DNA of 64,000 bases from an uncultured Alphaproteobacteria bacterium (GTDB lineage Bacteria; Pseudomonadota; Alphaproteobacteria; Caulobacterales; Parvularculaceae): contig CADEDN010000004.1 of assembly GCA_902826095.1 (NCBI GenBank), forward strand, positions 126,001-190,000. The letters run 5' to 3'. The notes under the pieces are model-generated. The model made no database searches and had not been told where the DNA came from. It saw only the letters and a list, made by a program, of their open reading frames with translations. The translations under genes were made by a program, and so were the position numbers. Positions 8,430 to 17,238 of the stretch are shown here, one piece after another; within the stretch, counting starts at the first letter, position 1; every line of letters starts with the position of its first letter.

Positions 8430-9070
8430 CGGGCAGGCTGGACCCGCTCGCGCCAACTGGTCTATCGTTGAAAAACGCGGGGATGCCGAGGGAAGCCGAC
8501 GTGCGGCGATTGCTGTTTGCTGTCTTGTTTGTGGCGCTCGCCTGGGGCGCGGGACTGCTCGTGTTCATTTCAGAACTGCCAAGGCCCGCGACCAAGCGTC
8601 CGGCGCCGGCTGACGGCGTCGTGGTTTTCACTGGCGGCGACGACCGCGTCACCTCCGCGATGGCGCTCCTCAATGACGGCGTCGGCAAGCGCCTCCTGAT
8701 TTCCGGGGTCAATCCAAACGTCACCCGGCAGGAACTCGCGGCGCTCTGGACCGGCGATCCCACGCTCTTTGATTGCTGCGTCGATCTCGGCCTTGAGGCC
8801 CAGACGACTCAGGGCAACGCCAGCGAACTCGACGCATGGACCCGCCGCAACGGCTACAAGTCGCTCATTCTCGTCACCTCCGACTTTCATATGCCGCGCG
8901 CCCTTGTCGAGGTCCGCGACCGGCTTCCCGAAGTGACGGTCACGCCGTTCGCGGTGTCTTCCGGCCTGCTTGGCCCGGAAGGCCGCCCAAGGACGAAGGC
9001 GGATTGGAAGCGTATCGGCGGCGAATATTCGAAATATCTCGCCGCGCGGGCGAAGACGATTGTCACCTGA
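8426..9070 (+). CDS. YdcF family (DUF218) membrane-anchored protein
   Basis: One N-terminal membrane helix (LLFAVLFVALAWGAGLLVF) is followed by a DUF218 Rossmann-like domain starting with DGVVVFTGGDDRV. It also has the family's conserved LLISGVNP and SDFHMPRA segments. Such proteins are thought to act at the cell envelope (SanA/YdcF group); the biochemical role is not settled. The TTG at 8426 overlaps the ftsX stop (TTGA), arguing for coupling. An ATG at 8483 would shorten the N-terminus by 19 residues and also precedes the membrane helix. Confidence 0.85.
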   Translation: MTGRLDPLAPTGLSLKNAGMPREADVRRLLFAVLFVALAWGAGLLVFISELPRPATKRPAPADGVVVFTGGDDRVTSAMALLNDGVGKRLLISGVNPNVTRQELAALWTGDPTLFDCCVDLGLEAQTTQGNASELDAWTRRNGYKSLILVTSDFHMPRALVEVRDRLPEVTVTPFAVSSGLLGPEGRPRTKADWKRIGGEYSKYLAARAKTIVT

Positions 9071-9092
9071 CCGCACAATCGCCCTGAACGCG

Positions 9093-9809
9093 ATGGACAA
9101 CGATCCGATGGTTGCGGCGCGTTCCTTGTTGTTCAGCCTTTATGTGGGACTGGTCACCGGCGTCATGGGAATGCTGTTCCTGCCGGCGCTGATCGATCGC
9201 CGCGCCGCGCGGACGATCACGCTGCTTTGGGCCAGGACCATCCTCGCCGGGCTCGCGGCGATCTGCGGACTTCGCTTCCGTTGCCTCGGCGCCGAAAACA
9301 TTCCGACGAGCGGCGCCATCGTTGCGGCCAATCATCAGTCGATGTGGGAGACAATCGCGCTGATCGCGCTGCTCAGGCGGCCGGCGATGGTGCTGAAAAA
9401 GGAATTGCTGCGCGTCCCCGTATATGGATGGTGGGCGGCGCGGACGGGCGTTCCGATCGACCGCAGCGCCGGCGCGAAGGCGATCCGGCTTTTGCGCAAG
9501 GAGACCGTGCTGCATATCGCGCGCGGCGACCAGATTGTCGTCTTCCCAGAAGGCACGCGCGGTCCGCCCGGCGCGCTCGGTCCGCTGCAGCCCGGCGTCG
9601 CCGCCATGTATCTCGCGGCCGACGCGCCGGTGACGCCGGTCGTTCATAATTCCGGCGATTTCTGGCGTCACCCCTCCGACATGAAGACCCCCGGAATCAT
9701 CACCATCCGTTTTCTGCCGGCGATCCCGTCCGGCCTTCCCCGGCGCCAGTTCATGGCGGCGCTCGAAGCCGCGTTGAGACAGGACGCCGTCGCTGGGGCA
9801 AGCTCATGA
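9093..9809 (+). CDS. plsC: 1-acyl-sn-glycerol-3-phosphate acyltransferase
   Basis: 238 residues from ATG 9093. The acyltransferase motif I appears as NHQSMWE, where Glu takes the place of the usual Asp of Hx4D. Motif III is FPEGTRG near residue 152, with a Gly/Pro-rich stretch behind it. Two hydrophobic segments at the N-terminus anchor it. It acylates lysophosphatidic acid to phosphatidic acid at the inner membrane. The gene lies 22 bp after the YdcF-like gene and overlaps the DUF2125 gene by 4 bp (ATGA), so it belongs to the ftsEX operon. Confidence 0.9.
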   Translation: MDNDPMVAARSLLFSLYVGLVTGVMGMLFLPALIDRRAARTITLLWARTILAGLAAICGLRFRCLGAENIPTSGAIVAANHQSMWETIALIALLRRPAMVLKKELLRVPVYGWWAARTGVPIDRSAGAKAIRLLRKETVLHIARGDQIVVFPEGTRGPPGALGPLQPGVAAMYLAADAPVTPVVHNSGDFWRHPSDMKTPGIITIRFLPAIPSGLPRRQFMAALEAALRQDAVAGASS

Positions 9810-10756
9810 AGCGCGCCAATCGCTGGTTCCTGTACGGCCCTTATCTTGTCGCCGCCCTTTTGCTGCTCGGATGGTTCCTGCTGTGGCGCGCCGGCGGCGA
9901 GGCGATGCGCCGCGGCCTTGCGGAATTCGCCGCCCAACAGGCGGACGCCGGCGTCAGCGTCGATTACGCCGCCTTCACGACGCGCGGCTTCCCGTTCTTC
10001 CTGCGCGGCGTCGTCGATGAATTGTCGATCGCGAAGGGCGACGACCGCTTTGCGGCCAAGCGTCTTTATGTCGACGCGCTGCCTTATGCGCCGAACCGGC
10101 TCATCGTGTCGCCCAAGGGCGCGCTGCGCGTCGCGTCGAAAGGCCAGGATTGGGCGATCAGCGCCGACGCCATGCGCGGCAGCGCCGAGCGCGATAAGAA
10201 GCGCGGCTGGCTTGTCAAAGTTGAAAGCGGGCCCCTTTCAGCGACCAACGGCGTTCTTCAGCTCTCGATCGGCAAGATTCTCATCAACCTCGCCCCGAGC
10301 GCGGACAAGAACGATGCGCTCGACGCCAGCGCGCGGATCATGGCCGTCGACGTTCTTTCGCCCGCCGGCGAGCGGTATCTGTTCGAGCAGCTCGACGCGG
10401 CGGCCTTGATCGGCGCCGTCAGCGCGGCGGACGGTCGGCGCCCGATCGACATTCGCGGCGCCGAATTGGCGTTCGACGGCGCAATCATCGCCGCGACGGG
10501 AACGGTTTTCCTTGACGCCGCGGGCGCGCCGTCGGGCAGGCTTGAGGCGGAAATCGACGGGACCGCCGGACTTTCAAGACTGATCGCGCGCTCGCCTCTG
10601 CTGAAGCCGGAAGAGACCGCAATCGCCGTCGCCGGTCTTTCGACGCTCTCCCCATCGTCCGGAAAAACCATCAGCGCGCCGATCGACATCGAAAGCGGCG
10701 AGATCAGCATCGGCGGCGTCAAGATCGCAAGGCTGGAGCGGCTCGTTCAGCCGTAA
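9806..10756 (+). CDS. DUF2125 domain-containing membrane protein
   Basis: 316 residues with one N-terminal membrane helix (YLVAALLLLGWFLLW) followed by a long, beta-rich periplasmic domain. The family mark is the motif FTTRGFPFFLRG near residue 58-70. DUF2125 is an alphaproteobacterial family of unknown role; its fold prediction and AsmA-like appearance hint at the envelope (inference). It is the last gene of the ftsE-ftsX-ydcF-plsC operon, starting by ATGA overlap. Its 3' end overlaps the convergent MarR gene by 10 bp. Confidence 0.85.
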   Translation: MKRANRWFLYGPYLVAALLLLGWFLLWRAGGEAMRRGLAEFAAQQADAGVSVDYAAFTTRGFPFFLRGVVDELSIAKGDDRFAAKRLYVDALPYAPNRLIVSPKGALRVASKGQDWAISADAMRGSAERDKKRGWLVKVESGPLSATNGVLQLSIGKILINLAPSADKNDALDASARIMAVDVLSPAGERYLFEQLDAAALIGAVSAADGRRPIDIRGAELAFDGAIIAATGTVFLDAAGAPSGRLEAEIDGTAGLSRLIARSPLLKPEETAIAVAGLSTLSPSSGKTISAPIDIESGEISIGGVKIARLERLVQP

Positions 10757-11103
10757 AGCGCGGCGCCCACTTCAGGCCCGCTTGAGCGGTCCTGAACGAT
10801 GCGGGCGAAATCGTCGACATAGATCGCGCCTTCGGCGGTCTTCTGCACAAGGACGATGCGCCGGTCCGCGTCATCGCGGATGCGCCGCACATAGCCGAGG
10901 ATCGACAAGGCGTCGAGCGCGCGGCTGATCGCCGGCTTTGGAACATTTAGGTCGCGCGACAGGCCCCGCACGGTATGCGGTCCAGGGTTGAGATAGACGG
11001 TGAGAAGGATCGCCCACTGCCGCATGGTGAGATCGGGCGCGTCGGCGCGCACCGAATCAGCAAGCACGTCCCGCCATGTCGTCAAGATTCCCGGCGCCGC
11101 CAT
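10747..11103 (-). CDS. MarR-like winged-helix regulator
   Basis: 118 residues if started at the ATG at 11103 (MAAPGILTTWRDVL). The centre has a winged helix: LTMRQWAILLTVYL, then HTVRGLSRDLNVPKPAISRALDALS as recognition helix region, then a wing containing RIRDDADRRIVLV. The frame is open upstream, but the additional 54 codons look non-coding. The ligand and target are unknown. It is convergent with DUF2125 (10-bp overlap), and its promoter region lies between it and the aminopeptidase stop. Confidence 0.75.
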   Translation of the reverse strand: MAAPGILTTWRDVLADSVRADAPDLTMRQWAILLTVYLNPGPHTVRGLSRDLNVPKPAISRALDALSILGYVRRIRDDADRRIVLVQKTAEGAIYVDDFARIVQDRSSGPEVGAALYG

Positions 11104-11233
11104 AATCTTCCGGTCTGCCCTGTTTCCGATAGCAACGGGCCGCCCTTGGCCGGTTGCGGGTGGACCCTGCAACCGTTCGCCGGATGAGGGCAAGCGCCGC
11201 GGCGGGCGCTCATTCCGGGCATGCGTCGGCCCC

Positions 11234-12586
11234 CTATTGAAAGCGATGCGACCGCAGCGATTCAAAGAGCGCGCGAATCGCCTGCGCTTCGCCGCCGACC
11301 GGCCGGCCGGGCGCCGCTTTGGCGCGCCAGGCGTAAAGGTCGAAATGCGCGAAGATTGCGTTGTCGGGCGCGAATTTCTTCAAGAACAGCGCCGCCGTCA
11401 CCGAGCCCGCGAACGAGCCGGCCGGCGAATTGTTGAGGTCCGCGATCGGCGAGGAAAGCATCGGCGCATAAGGCTTCCACAACGGCATGCGCCAGACCGG
11501 ATCATTGACGGCGGCGGCCGCGCCGAGAACCGACGCGACGAACGGCTCGTCGTCGCAGTAAAAAGGCGGCAGCTCCGGCCCGAGCGCGACGCGCGCCGCG
11601 CCCGTCAACGTCGCCAGCGTGATCATGCAGCGCGGTTTGTCGTCGCCGCCGACCGACATCGCATCGGCGAGAACGAGGCGCCCTTCCGCGTCCGTATTGC
11701 CGACTTCGACTGTCAGCCCCTTGCGGCTGGTCAAAATGTCGCCCGGCCGGAAGGCGTTGCCGGCGATCGCGTTCTCGACGGCGGGAATGAGGATTCGCAG
11801 GCGATAGTCGAGCTTTGCGCCCATAATGAGTCGCGCAAGGCCAAGCGCATTGGCGGCGCCGCCCATGTCCTTCTTCATCAGCGACATGCCTTCCGCGCCC
11901 TTGATGTCGAGGCCGCCGGAATCAAAACAGACGCCCTTGCCGACCAGGGTCAGTTTCGGCGCGTCCGCGCGCCCCCAGCTGATGTCGATGAGCCGCGGCG
12001 CCGACGCGGAGGCGCGGCCGACCGCGTGAATCATCGCGAGCCTCTCCGCGAGCAGCGCGTCGCCTTTCGTCACCTTGATATCGGCGCCGAAGGATGTCGC
12101 AAGCTTTCGCGCCTCAGATTCCAACGCATCGGGCGACATGTCGCTCGCCGGCGTGTTGACGAGATCGCGCACATGGGCGACCGCTTCTCCCAGCCGGCGC
12201 GCGCCGGCGACATCAGCGCCCGCTGGCGCGATCAGCCGCGCCGCCGGGATTTTTCCCTTCTTGTAGCGGTCGAACCGGTAAGAGCCGAGAAGCCAGGCGA
12301 AAAGCGCGGCGTTGTCCGCGCGATCGACCCGATAATCGCCTTCCTGCAATTTCTCCGCGGCCGCCGCGAGAATGAACGCATCGCTCGCATCGCCGACGCC
12401 GAGAAGCGCGCCTTCAGGCCCTGAAAGAACGGACGCGCTCTCGCCGGAAAATCCGTTGAGGCGCGCCAGCGCCTGCAGCGAGGCCGGCGCCGCGGCGAGA
12501 TCGTCAGATTTTTCGCGCACGAAATGGATCGGCGTCGCCCTGGCGGCGCGCGCGGCGTCGTGATCGATCAAAAGGTCCGCGGTCAT
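11234..12586 (-). CDS. M17 family leucyl aminopeptidase
   Basis: 450 residues from the ATG at 12586. The signature NTDAEGRLVLADA is present, as are the dimetal ligands in GKGVCFDSGGLDIKG and the following KKDMGGAA. These motifs define cytosolic di-zinc/manganese leucyl aminopeptidases that release N-terminal residues from peptides. The N-terminal ~150 residues form the divergent M17 N-domain. It is somewhat shorter than PepA (about 500). Divergent from the TPR lipoprotein gene, with 123 bp between starts. Confidence 0.9.
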   Translation of the reverse strand: MTADLLIDHDAARAARATPIHFVREKSDDLAAAPASLQALARLNGFSGESASVLSGPEGALLGVGDASDAFILAAAAEKLQEGDYRVDRADNAALFAWLLGSYRFDRYKKGKIPAARLIAPAGADVAGARRLGEAVAHVRDLVNTPASDMSPDALESEARKLATSFGADIKVTKGDALLAERLAMIHAVGRASASAPRLIDISWGRADAPKLTLVGKGVCFDSGGLDIKGAEGMSLMKKDMGGAANALGLARLIMGAKLDYRLRILIPAVENAIAGNAFRPGDILTSRKGLTVEVGNTDAEGRLVLADAMSVGGDDKPRCMITLATLTGAARVALGPELPPFYCDDEPFVASVLGAAAAVNDPVWRMPLWKPYAPMLSSPIADLNNSPAGSFAGSVTAALFLKKFAPDNAIFAHFDLYAWRAKAAPGRPVGGEAQAIRALFESLRSHRFQ

Positions 12587-12597
12587 GAAACGCTCCG

Positions 12598-12612
12598 TTA
12601 ACGCATCGTTGA
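12598..12612. promoter_or_regulatory. CtrA-like half-matched box in the aminopeptidase/TPR-lipoprotein intergenic region
   Basis: TTAACGCATCGTTGA fits the alphaproteobacterial CtrA pattern TTAA-N7-TTAA with one mismatch. It lies about 110 bp upstream of the TPR lipoprotein start. Tad pilus genes are CtrA targets in some relatives, which makes the position sensible, but a single imperfect site is weak evidence. Confidence 0.25.
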
Positions 12613-12709
12613 ATGATGTTAGCGCCGTCCTAGCGCGGACAGTTAAGCCTTTATTGAAGAGATTTCGCAATGATCCCCGCGAATTTCCGCAGCTTCCGAG
12701 GGTTGATCC

Positions 12710-13768
12710 ATGGCTGACCGCATTTCCGCGATTTCGCCTTCCGCCGCGCGCCTTTCCGGCGCCCTGCTCATCGCCGTCTTGATGTCGGCGTGCGCTTCCG
12801 GCGGCAAAAACCTCAGCGTCGACGGCAAATCGGTCGACTATGAAAAAGAAATCGGCGTCTTCACCAACCCCGGTGCGCCGGGCGGCGATATCGATCCGGT
12901 CGCCGCGGCCGCTTATTGGGGCACGCAATATGACCGCAACCCGAATGACGTGAATGCGGCGATCGCCTATTCAGCGGCGCTGCGCAAGATCCGCTCGAAC
13001 GAGGAAGCGGTCAAAGTGATGACGCGGGCGGCGAACGCCAATCCGGAGCACGCGGGCGCCAATATGGAGGCGGGGAAAACCCTCGTCGAGGCGGGCCGCG
13101 CTTTCGAGGCCGTGCGCTATCTTGAAAAAGCGGTTGAACTCAGCCCGCAAGACTGGCGCGCCTTTTCGGCGTTCGGCGTCGCCCTCGACCAGATCGGCGA
13201 GCACGATCTCGCCCGCACCAAATATGATCAGGCGCTGATGTTCTCGCCGGACCAGCCGATGCTGTTCAACAACAAGGGCCTTTCCTTTGCGCTCGACGGC
13301 GATCTCGACATGGCCAAGCAGTCGCTGCGCGCCGCCGCCTCGATGCGCGGCGCCGATGCGCGCATCCGCCAAAATCTCGCGCTCGTTCTCGCCATGAAAG
13401 GCGAGATGCGCGAGGCTGAGCGGCTTGCGCGATCCGACCTGCCGCCGCAGATCGCCGACCAGAATATCGACTATTTCCGCGCGCTGATGAGCCAGCCGGC
13501 CTATTGGCAGACCGCCTCCGACAATGTCGAGATCCCGTCATTTGACGCAAAGGCCGTCGCGGCCGCGCCGAAGGCGGAAAAGAAGGCGGCGAAAGCTGAG
13601 GCGGCGCCGGCGCTGAACGTCGAGCCGAAAGCCGAAGAGAAAAAGCCGGCGAAGCCCGTCGCCCTCAAAGAAGGCGCCGCGACGCCGACCAGCGCCTCGG
13701 CGACGGCGCCGACGCCGCTCCTGAAAGAAGAGGCGCCCGCGCCGTCGATCAAGAAGACCGACGACTGA
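12710..13768 (+). CDS. TPR-repeat lipoprotein, TadD-like
   Basis: 352 residues. The signal peptide ends in the lipobox LMSAC, so the mature protein should be lipidated at the Cys near residue 28. Five or so TPR units follow (about 75-245), including AVKVMTRAANANPEHAGA and AVRYLEKAVELSPQDW. The last ~90 residues are Ala/Lys/Pro-rich and probably extended. The architecture fits TadD, the pilotin-like lipoprotein of Flp/Tad pili, although no other tad gene is in the window. TPR lipoproteins of other machines cannot be excluded. Confidence 0.75.
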   Translation: MADRISAISPSAARLSGALLIAVLMSACASGGKNLSVDGKSVDYEKEIGVFTNPGAPGGDIDPVAAAAYWGTQYDRNPNDVNAAIAYSAALRKIRSNEEAVKVMTRAANANPEHAGANMEAGKTLVEAGRAFEAVRYLEKAVELSPQDWRAFSAFGVALDQIGEHDLARTKYDQALMFSPDQPMLFNNKGLSFALDGDLDMAKQSLRAAASMRGADARIRQNLALVLAMKGEMREAERLARSDLPPQIADQNIDYFRALMSQPAYWQTASDNVEIPSFDAKAVAAAPKAEKKAAKAEAAPALNVEPKAEEKKPAKPVALKEGAATPTSASATAPTPLLKEEAPAPSIKKTDD

Positions 13769-13775
13769 GTTCGCC

Positions 13776-14444
13776 TCAGGCGTAAGCGTAAGGCCCGCCT
13801 TTTTCGAGCGCGCGCTTGTAGGCGGGCCGCGCATGCAGCCTATCGACATAGGCTTTGAGGTTTTTTGCGGTCTTCGCGGCGTCGACGCGCTGCAGCGACG
13901 CCTCCGCCGGGAAACTCATGATGATGTCGGCCGCCGAAAAATCCTTGCCGGCGAGAAAGTCGCCCCTCGCCAATTCCGCATCGAGATAGTCAAAAAGCGC
14001 TTTCGTCGTGTGCGTCAGGTAACCGTCGCGCACCGCCTGCGTCAGTTTTCTGGCGACCGGCCTTGCGAAGAACGGCATCGGCGCCGTCTCCATGCGATTG
14101 AGAAACAGCGCCATGACGAGCGGCGGCATGTAAGAGCCTTCCGCGGCGTGAATCCAGTATTTGTAGCGGCGATAATCGGGCGTTCCCTTTGACGGGACGA
14201 GGCGCCCCGCGCCGTGGGTCTCGATGATATGCTCGATGATGGCGCCGGTTTCAGCGATGACCGCGCCGTCGTCCACAATCACCGGCGACTTGCCGAGCGG
14301 GTGAATTTTCAAGAGCTCTTTCGGGGCAAGGCTCGTCTTCTTGTCGCGCTCATAGCGCTTCACCTCATAGGGAAGGCCCAGTTCCTCAAGCAGCCAGAGG
14401 ATCCGCTGCGAGCGGGAATTTTCAAGATGGTGGACGGTGATCAT
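13776..14444 (-). CDS. Glutathione S-transferase family protein
   Basis: 222 residues with an N-terminal thioredoxin-like domain (MITVHHLENSRSQRILWLLE) that includes the Ser/Arg of the active-site region. The glutathione-contacting IVDDGAVIAETGAIIEHI follows near residue 55-72. An all-helical C-terminal domain follows. It should conjugate glutathione to electrophiles or reduce peroxides. The stop lies 7 bp from the TPR lipoprotein stop (convergent). The OYE gene is upstream on the same strand with a gap of 18 bp, so the two form a small xenobiotic/electrophile-handling operon. Confidence 0.9.
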   Translation of the reverse strand: MITVHHLENSRSQRILWLLEELGLPYEVKRYERDKKTSLAPKELLKIHPLGKSPVIVDDGAVIAETGAIIEHIIETHGAGRLVPSKGTPDYRRYKYWIHAAEGSYMPPLVMALFLNRMETAPMPFFARPVARKLTQAVRDGYLTHTTKALFDYLDAELARGDFLAGKDFSAADIIMSFPAEASLQRVDAAKTAKNLKAYVDRLHARPAYKRALEKGGPYAYA

Positions 14445-14462
14445 GAACGGCCCTTCTCTGGT

Positions 14463-15566
14463 TCAATAAAGCGTCGCCAGCGCCTCGCGCGAAAACTCTT
14501 TCAACGCGCTCATACGTCCGCCCCTGACCTTTTGGACCCATTCCGGGTCCTGGAGGAGCGCGCGGCCGACGGCGATCAAGTCAAAATCGCCCCGCTCCAT
14601 CAATTCGACGAGATTGTCGAGGGACGCCGGCTTTGACACCTCGCCGCCATAGGTCGCGGTGAATTCGCCCGAGAGCCCGACCGAGCCGACCGAGATCGTC
14701 GGCTTGCCCGAGATTTTTTTCGTCCAGCCCGCGAAATTGAGATCGGAGCCCTCGAAAGCCGGCTCGAAGAAACGGCGCTGCGAGCAATGAAAGACGTCGA
14801 CGCCGGCTTCGACGAGCGGCGCGAGCCACGCTTCGAGCGCTTTTGGATCGGCGGCGGCGCGCGCCGCGAAATCCTGCTGCTTCCACTGCGAAAGGCGTAT
14901 CAGGAGCGGAAAATCCGGGCCGACTTTCTTCCGTGTACGGCTGATGATCTCGCAAGCGAAGCGCGTCCGCCCCCGCCAGTCGCCGCCCCATTTGTCGGTC
15001 CTCAGATTCGTCTGGTCCCAGAAAAAGCTGTCGATGAGATAGGAGTGCGCGCCGTGAAATTCGACGCAGGAAAAGCCGAGCGATTTCGTCGCGACCGCCG
15101 CGGCGACGAACTCCTCAATCGCGGTTTCAATCTCAGCCTCGCTCATCGCCGGCCAGAGCGGCTTTCCGGGGACCTTGACGCCCGACGCCGACCAGGACGG
15201 AACATCCGGAAATTCACTCTTGGCCGGATTGCGATAGGGCCCTTCATGCCAGAGCTGGAGCCCCATCAGGCCGCCCGCCGCCGCGACGTCCGCCGCGACT
15301 TTTTTCCAGCCGGCTTTGGCCGCCGCGGTCACGATATTCGGGACATCTTGGGTGCCGACCGCCGTCACCTCATTCGGCGAGACGCCTTCCGACAGGATGA
15401 GCCCGACGCCGCCCGCCGCCCGCCGCCGGTAATAATCCGCGACATTGGCGCCCGGAACATGGCCCGGCGAGAAGGACCGCGTCATCGGCGCCATGACGAT
15501 CCGGTTCGGCAGGACGAGCTTGCCGACGCGAAACGGCGTGAAAAGGAAATCGACGGATTTCGGCAT
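14463..15566 (-). CDS. NADH:flavin oxidoreductase, old yellow enzyme family
   Basis: 367-residue TIM-barrel flavoprotein. The N-terminus FTPFRVGKLVLPNRIVMAPM contains the FMN-contacting region. Further in are EGVSPNEVTA, GLQLWHEG with the substrate-contacting His, and the C-terminal FMN-phosphate loop around FDLIAVGRALLQDPEWV. It reduces the C=C bond of activated enones with NAD(P)H. First gene of a two-gene operon with the GST. The start is 107 bp from the divergent obgE. Confidence 0.9.
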   Translation of the reverse strand: MPKSVDFLFTPFRVGKLVLPNRIVMAPMTRSFSPGHVPGANVADYYRRRAAGGVGLILSEGVSPNEVTAVGTQDVPNIVTAAAKAGWKKVAADVAAAGGLMGLQLWHEGPYRNPAKSEFPDVPSWSASGVKVPGKPLWPAMSEAEIETAIEEFVAAAVATKSLGFSCVEFHGAHSYLIDSFFWDQTNLRTDKWGGDWRGRTRFACEIISRTRKKVGPDFPLLIRLSQWKQQDFAARAAADPKALEAWLAPLVEAGVDVFHCSQRRFFEPAFEGSDLNFAGWTKKISGKPTISVGSVGLSGEFTATYGGEVSKPASLDNLVELMERGDFDLIAVGRALLQDPEWVQKVRGGRMSALKEFSREALATLY

Positions 15567-15673
15567 GAGGACTCCGGGTCTGCAAAATCGGGCGGACGCT
15601 AGCGGCTTTGCCGGTTCTTCGCACCTGCGCCGCGCAGCATGGCGCGGACCCCAAAAGCCTCTATATACGCCCC

Positions 15674-16714
15674 ATGAAATTCCTCGATCGCACGAAAATC
15701 TATGTGGCGAGCGGCGCCGGCGGGGCCGGGTGCTTGTCGTTCCGGCGCGAGAAATTCGTCGAGTTCGGCGGGCCGAACGGCGGCGACGGCGGGCGCGGCG
15801 GGCATGTGTTCGCGGAGGCGGTCCCTAACCTCAACACGCTCATCGATTTCCGCTTCCAGCAGCATTTCACCGCGAAGAACGGCCGGCCCGGCGAGGGCTC
15901 GAACCGCACTGGCGCCGACGGCGAAGATCTTGTCATTCGCGTGCCGGTCGGGACCGAAATCTATGAGGAGGACGAGGCGACGCTGGTCGCCGATCTCAAA
16001 GCGCCCGGCGAGCGCGCGCTGCTCGCGCGCGGCGGCAATGGCGGGTTCGGCAACGCGCATTTCAAGACCTCGACCAACCGCGCGCCGACAAGGGCCAACG
16101 CCGGACAGCCCGTCGAGGAGCGCACGCTTTGGCTGCGACTGAAGCTGATCGCGGATTTCGGCCTTGTCGGCCTGCCGAACGCCGGCAAGTCGACCCTGCT
16201 GTCGGCGGTGACGGCGGCAAGGCCGAAGATCGCCGATTATCCGTTCACGACGCTTCATCCAGGGCTCGGCGTCGTCCGCCTCGGCGACGGCGAGAGCTTC
16301 GTCCTCGCCGACATTCCAGGCCTCATCGAAGGCGCGCATGAGGGCGCGGGCATCGGCGACCGCTTCCTCGGCCATGTCGAGCGCTGCGCCGCCATCGTGC
16401 ATCTCGTCGACGGCACGTCGGCGACGGTCGCCGATGATTACCGGACGATCAGAAGCGAGCTTGCCGCCTATGGCGGCGGGCTCGAGGAAAAGCCGGAGAT
16501 CGCCTGCCTCAACAAGGTCGACGCGCTTGACGAGGCGACGAAGAAAAAACGACTCGCCGCGCTGTCGAAAGCGGCGGGGCGCCCGGCGCGGGCGATATCC
16601 GGCGTTTCCGGCGCCGGCCTTCCGGCGCTGATGCGCGACCTCATGAATTTAAAGCTCGGCCGCGCGACGCCGGCGGAAAAAAAGGAAGACGCCGCCGGCG
16701 AGTGGACGCCGTAA
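15674..16714 (+). CDS. obgE: GTPase ObgE/CgtA
   Basis: 346 residues from ATG 15674 ([11 protein letters not shown]). The glycine-rich Obg fold fills residues 1-160 ([13 protein letters not shown] and others). The G domain then shows G1 GLPNAGKST, switch regions [13 protein letters not shown]3 [12 protein letters not shown] and G4 NKVD. ObgE binds the 50S subunit, assists ribosome assembly and links GTP/ppGpp levels to growth. The C-terminal tail is short and Lys/Glu-rich. In many alphaproteobacteria proB follows; here a gene-poor stretch follows instead. Confidence 0.95.
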   Translation: MKFLDRTKIYVASGAGGAGCLSFRREKFVEFGGPNGGDGGRGGHVFAEAVPNLNTLIDFRFQQHFTAKNGRPGEGSNRTGADGEDLVIRVPVGTEIYEEDEATLVADLKAPGERALLARGGNGGFGNAHFKTSTNRAPTRANAGQPVEERTLWLRLKLIADFGLVGLPNAGKSTLLSAVTAARPKIADYPFTTLHPGLGVVRLGDGESFVLADIPGLIEGAHEGAGIGDRFLGHVERCAAIVHLVDGTSATVADDYRTIRSELAAYGGGLEEKPEIACLNKVDALDEATKKKRLAALSKAAGRPARAISGVSGAGLPALMRDLMNLKLGRATPAEKKEDAAGEWTP

Positions 16715-17238
16715 GCCGGCCGTCGGCGTCGAGGTCGATCCTTCGCGCCCCTCGAAACGCCGGGCTTTTTATTGCTCCCCTTCGCGAGAATTCGGCCGCT
16801 TCCGCGGGCGGCAGCGCGAAAAGCCCTGCTTTCGGGGGTCCGGATTCGCCCGGCGAATTGGCCATGCGCGCGGCCGCATCGCCCGTCTCCGCAGGATCGA
16901 GGATTTGCGTCGACCGCGCAGCGCAAAGCCGCAACGGCGATAATGGGTTCACTTGTCAAAGAGCCGCCGCGCGCATCGCCTCATCGGTCTCGCGCGCGGA
17001 CAAATCATTCAACCTCCGACATCGGAATTTCCGTCGCGCATTCAAGCATCGGACTGATTGTATTTTGGGACGGGGCTTCGCGTGAGGAGGGAACGCGGGC
17101 GGGATGGGTTGGCGCGGGGCGGGCGGCGTCAAAAGTGGAAAGCTGGCGCTGGCGGCGACTGCCACCGTCGATCGGAAACTCCCCTTTCGGAGCAAGCGTC
17201 AAGCGTTTCCTCGCGCGGCGCCGTTGACGAGGCCGCGC
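16715..17238. other. Gene-poor interval between obgE and the glyoxalase lipoprotein
   Basis: About 520 bp with no convincing coding frame. It contains an rRNA-type boxA on the minus strand (16953-16964) and otherwise unremarkable GC-rich sequence. A T-run after GCCGGGC near 16762-16775 could end the obgE transcript, but the stem is weak. Confidence 0.5.
16953..16964 (-). promoter_or_regulatory. Orphan rRNA-type boxA antitermination motif
   Basis: Read on the minus strand the bases are GCTCTTTGACAA, matching the bacterial rRNA leader boxA (E. coli GCTCTTTAACAA) at 11 of 12 positions and the G-variant common in alphaproteobacteria. NusB/NusE bind this RNA element. No rRNA gene lies downstream, so this may be a remnant of an rrn leader or spacer, or chance. 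Confidence 0.35.

Noticed and set aside
11000-12424. A 474-codon open frame antisense to the M17 aminopeptidase
   Set aside because: No recognisable motif, very Arg-rich, and the opposite strand carries complete aminopeptidase motifs.
16715-17238. An rRNA or tRNA gene near the boxA
   Set aside because: No conserved 16S/23S segments or cloverleaf could be found on either strand.
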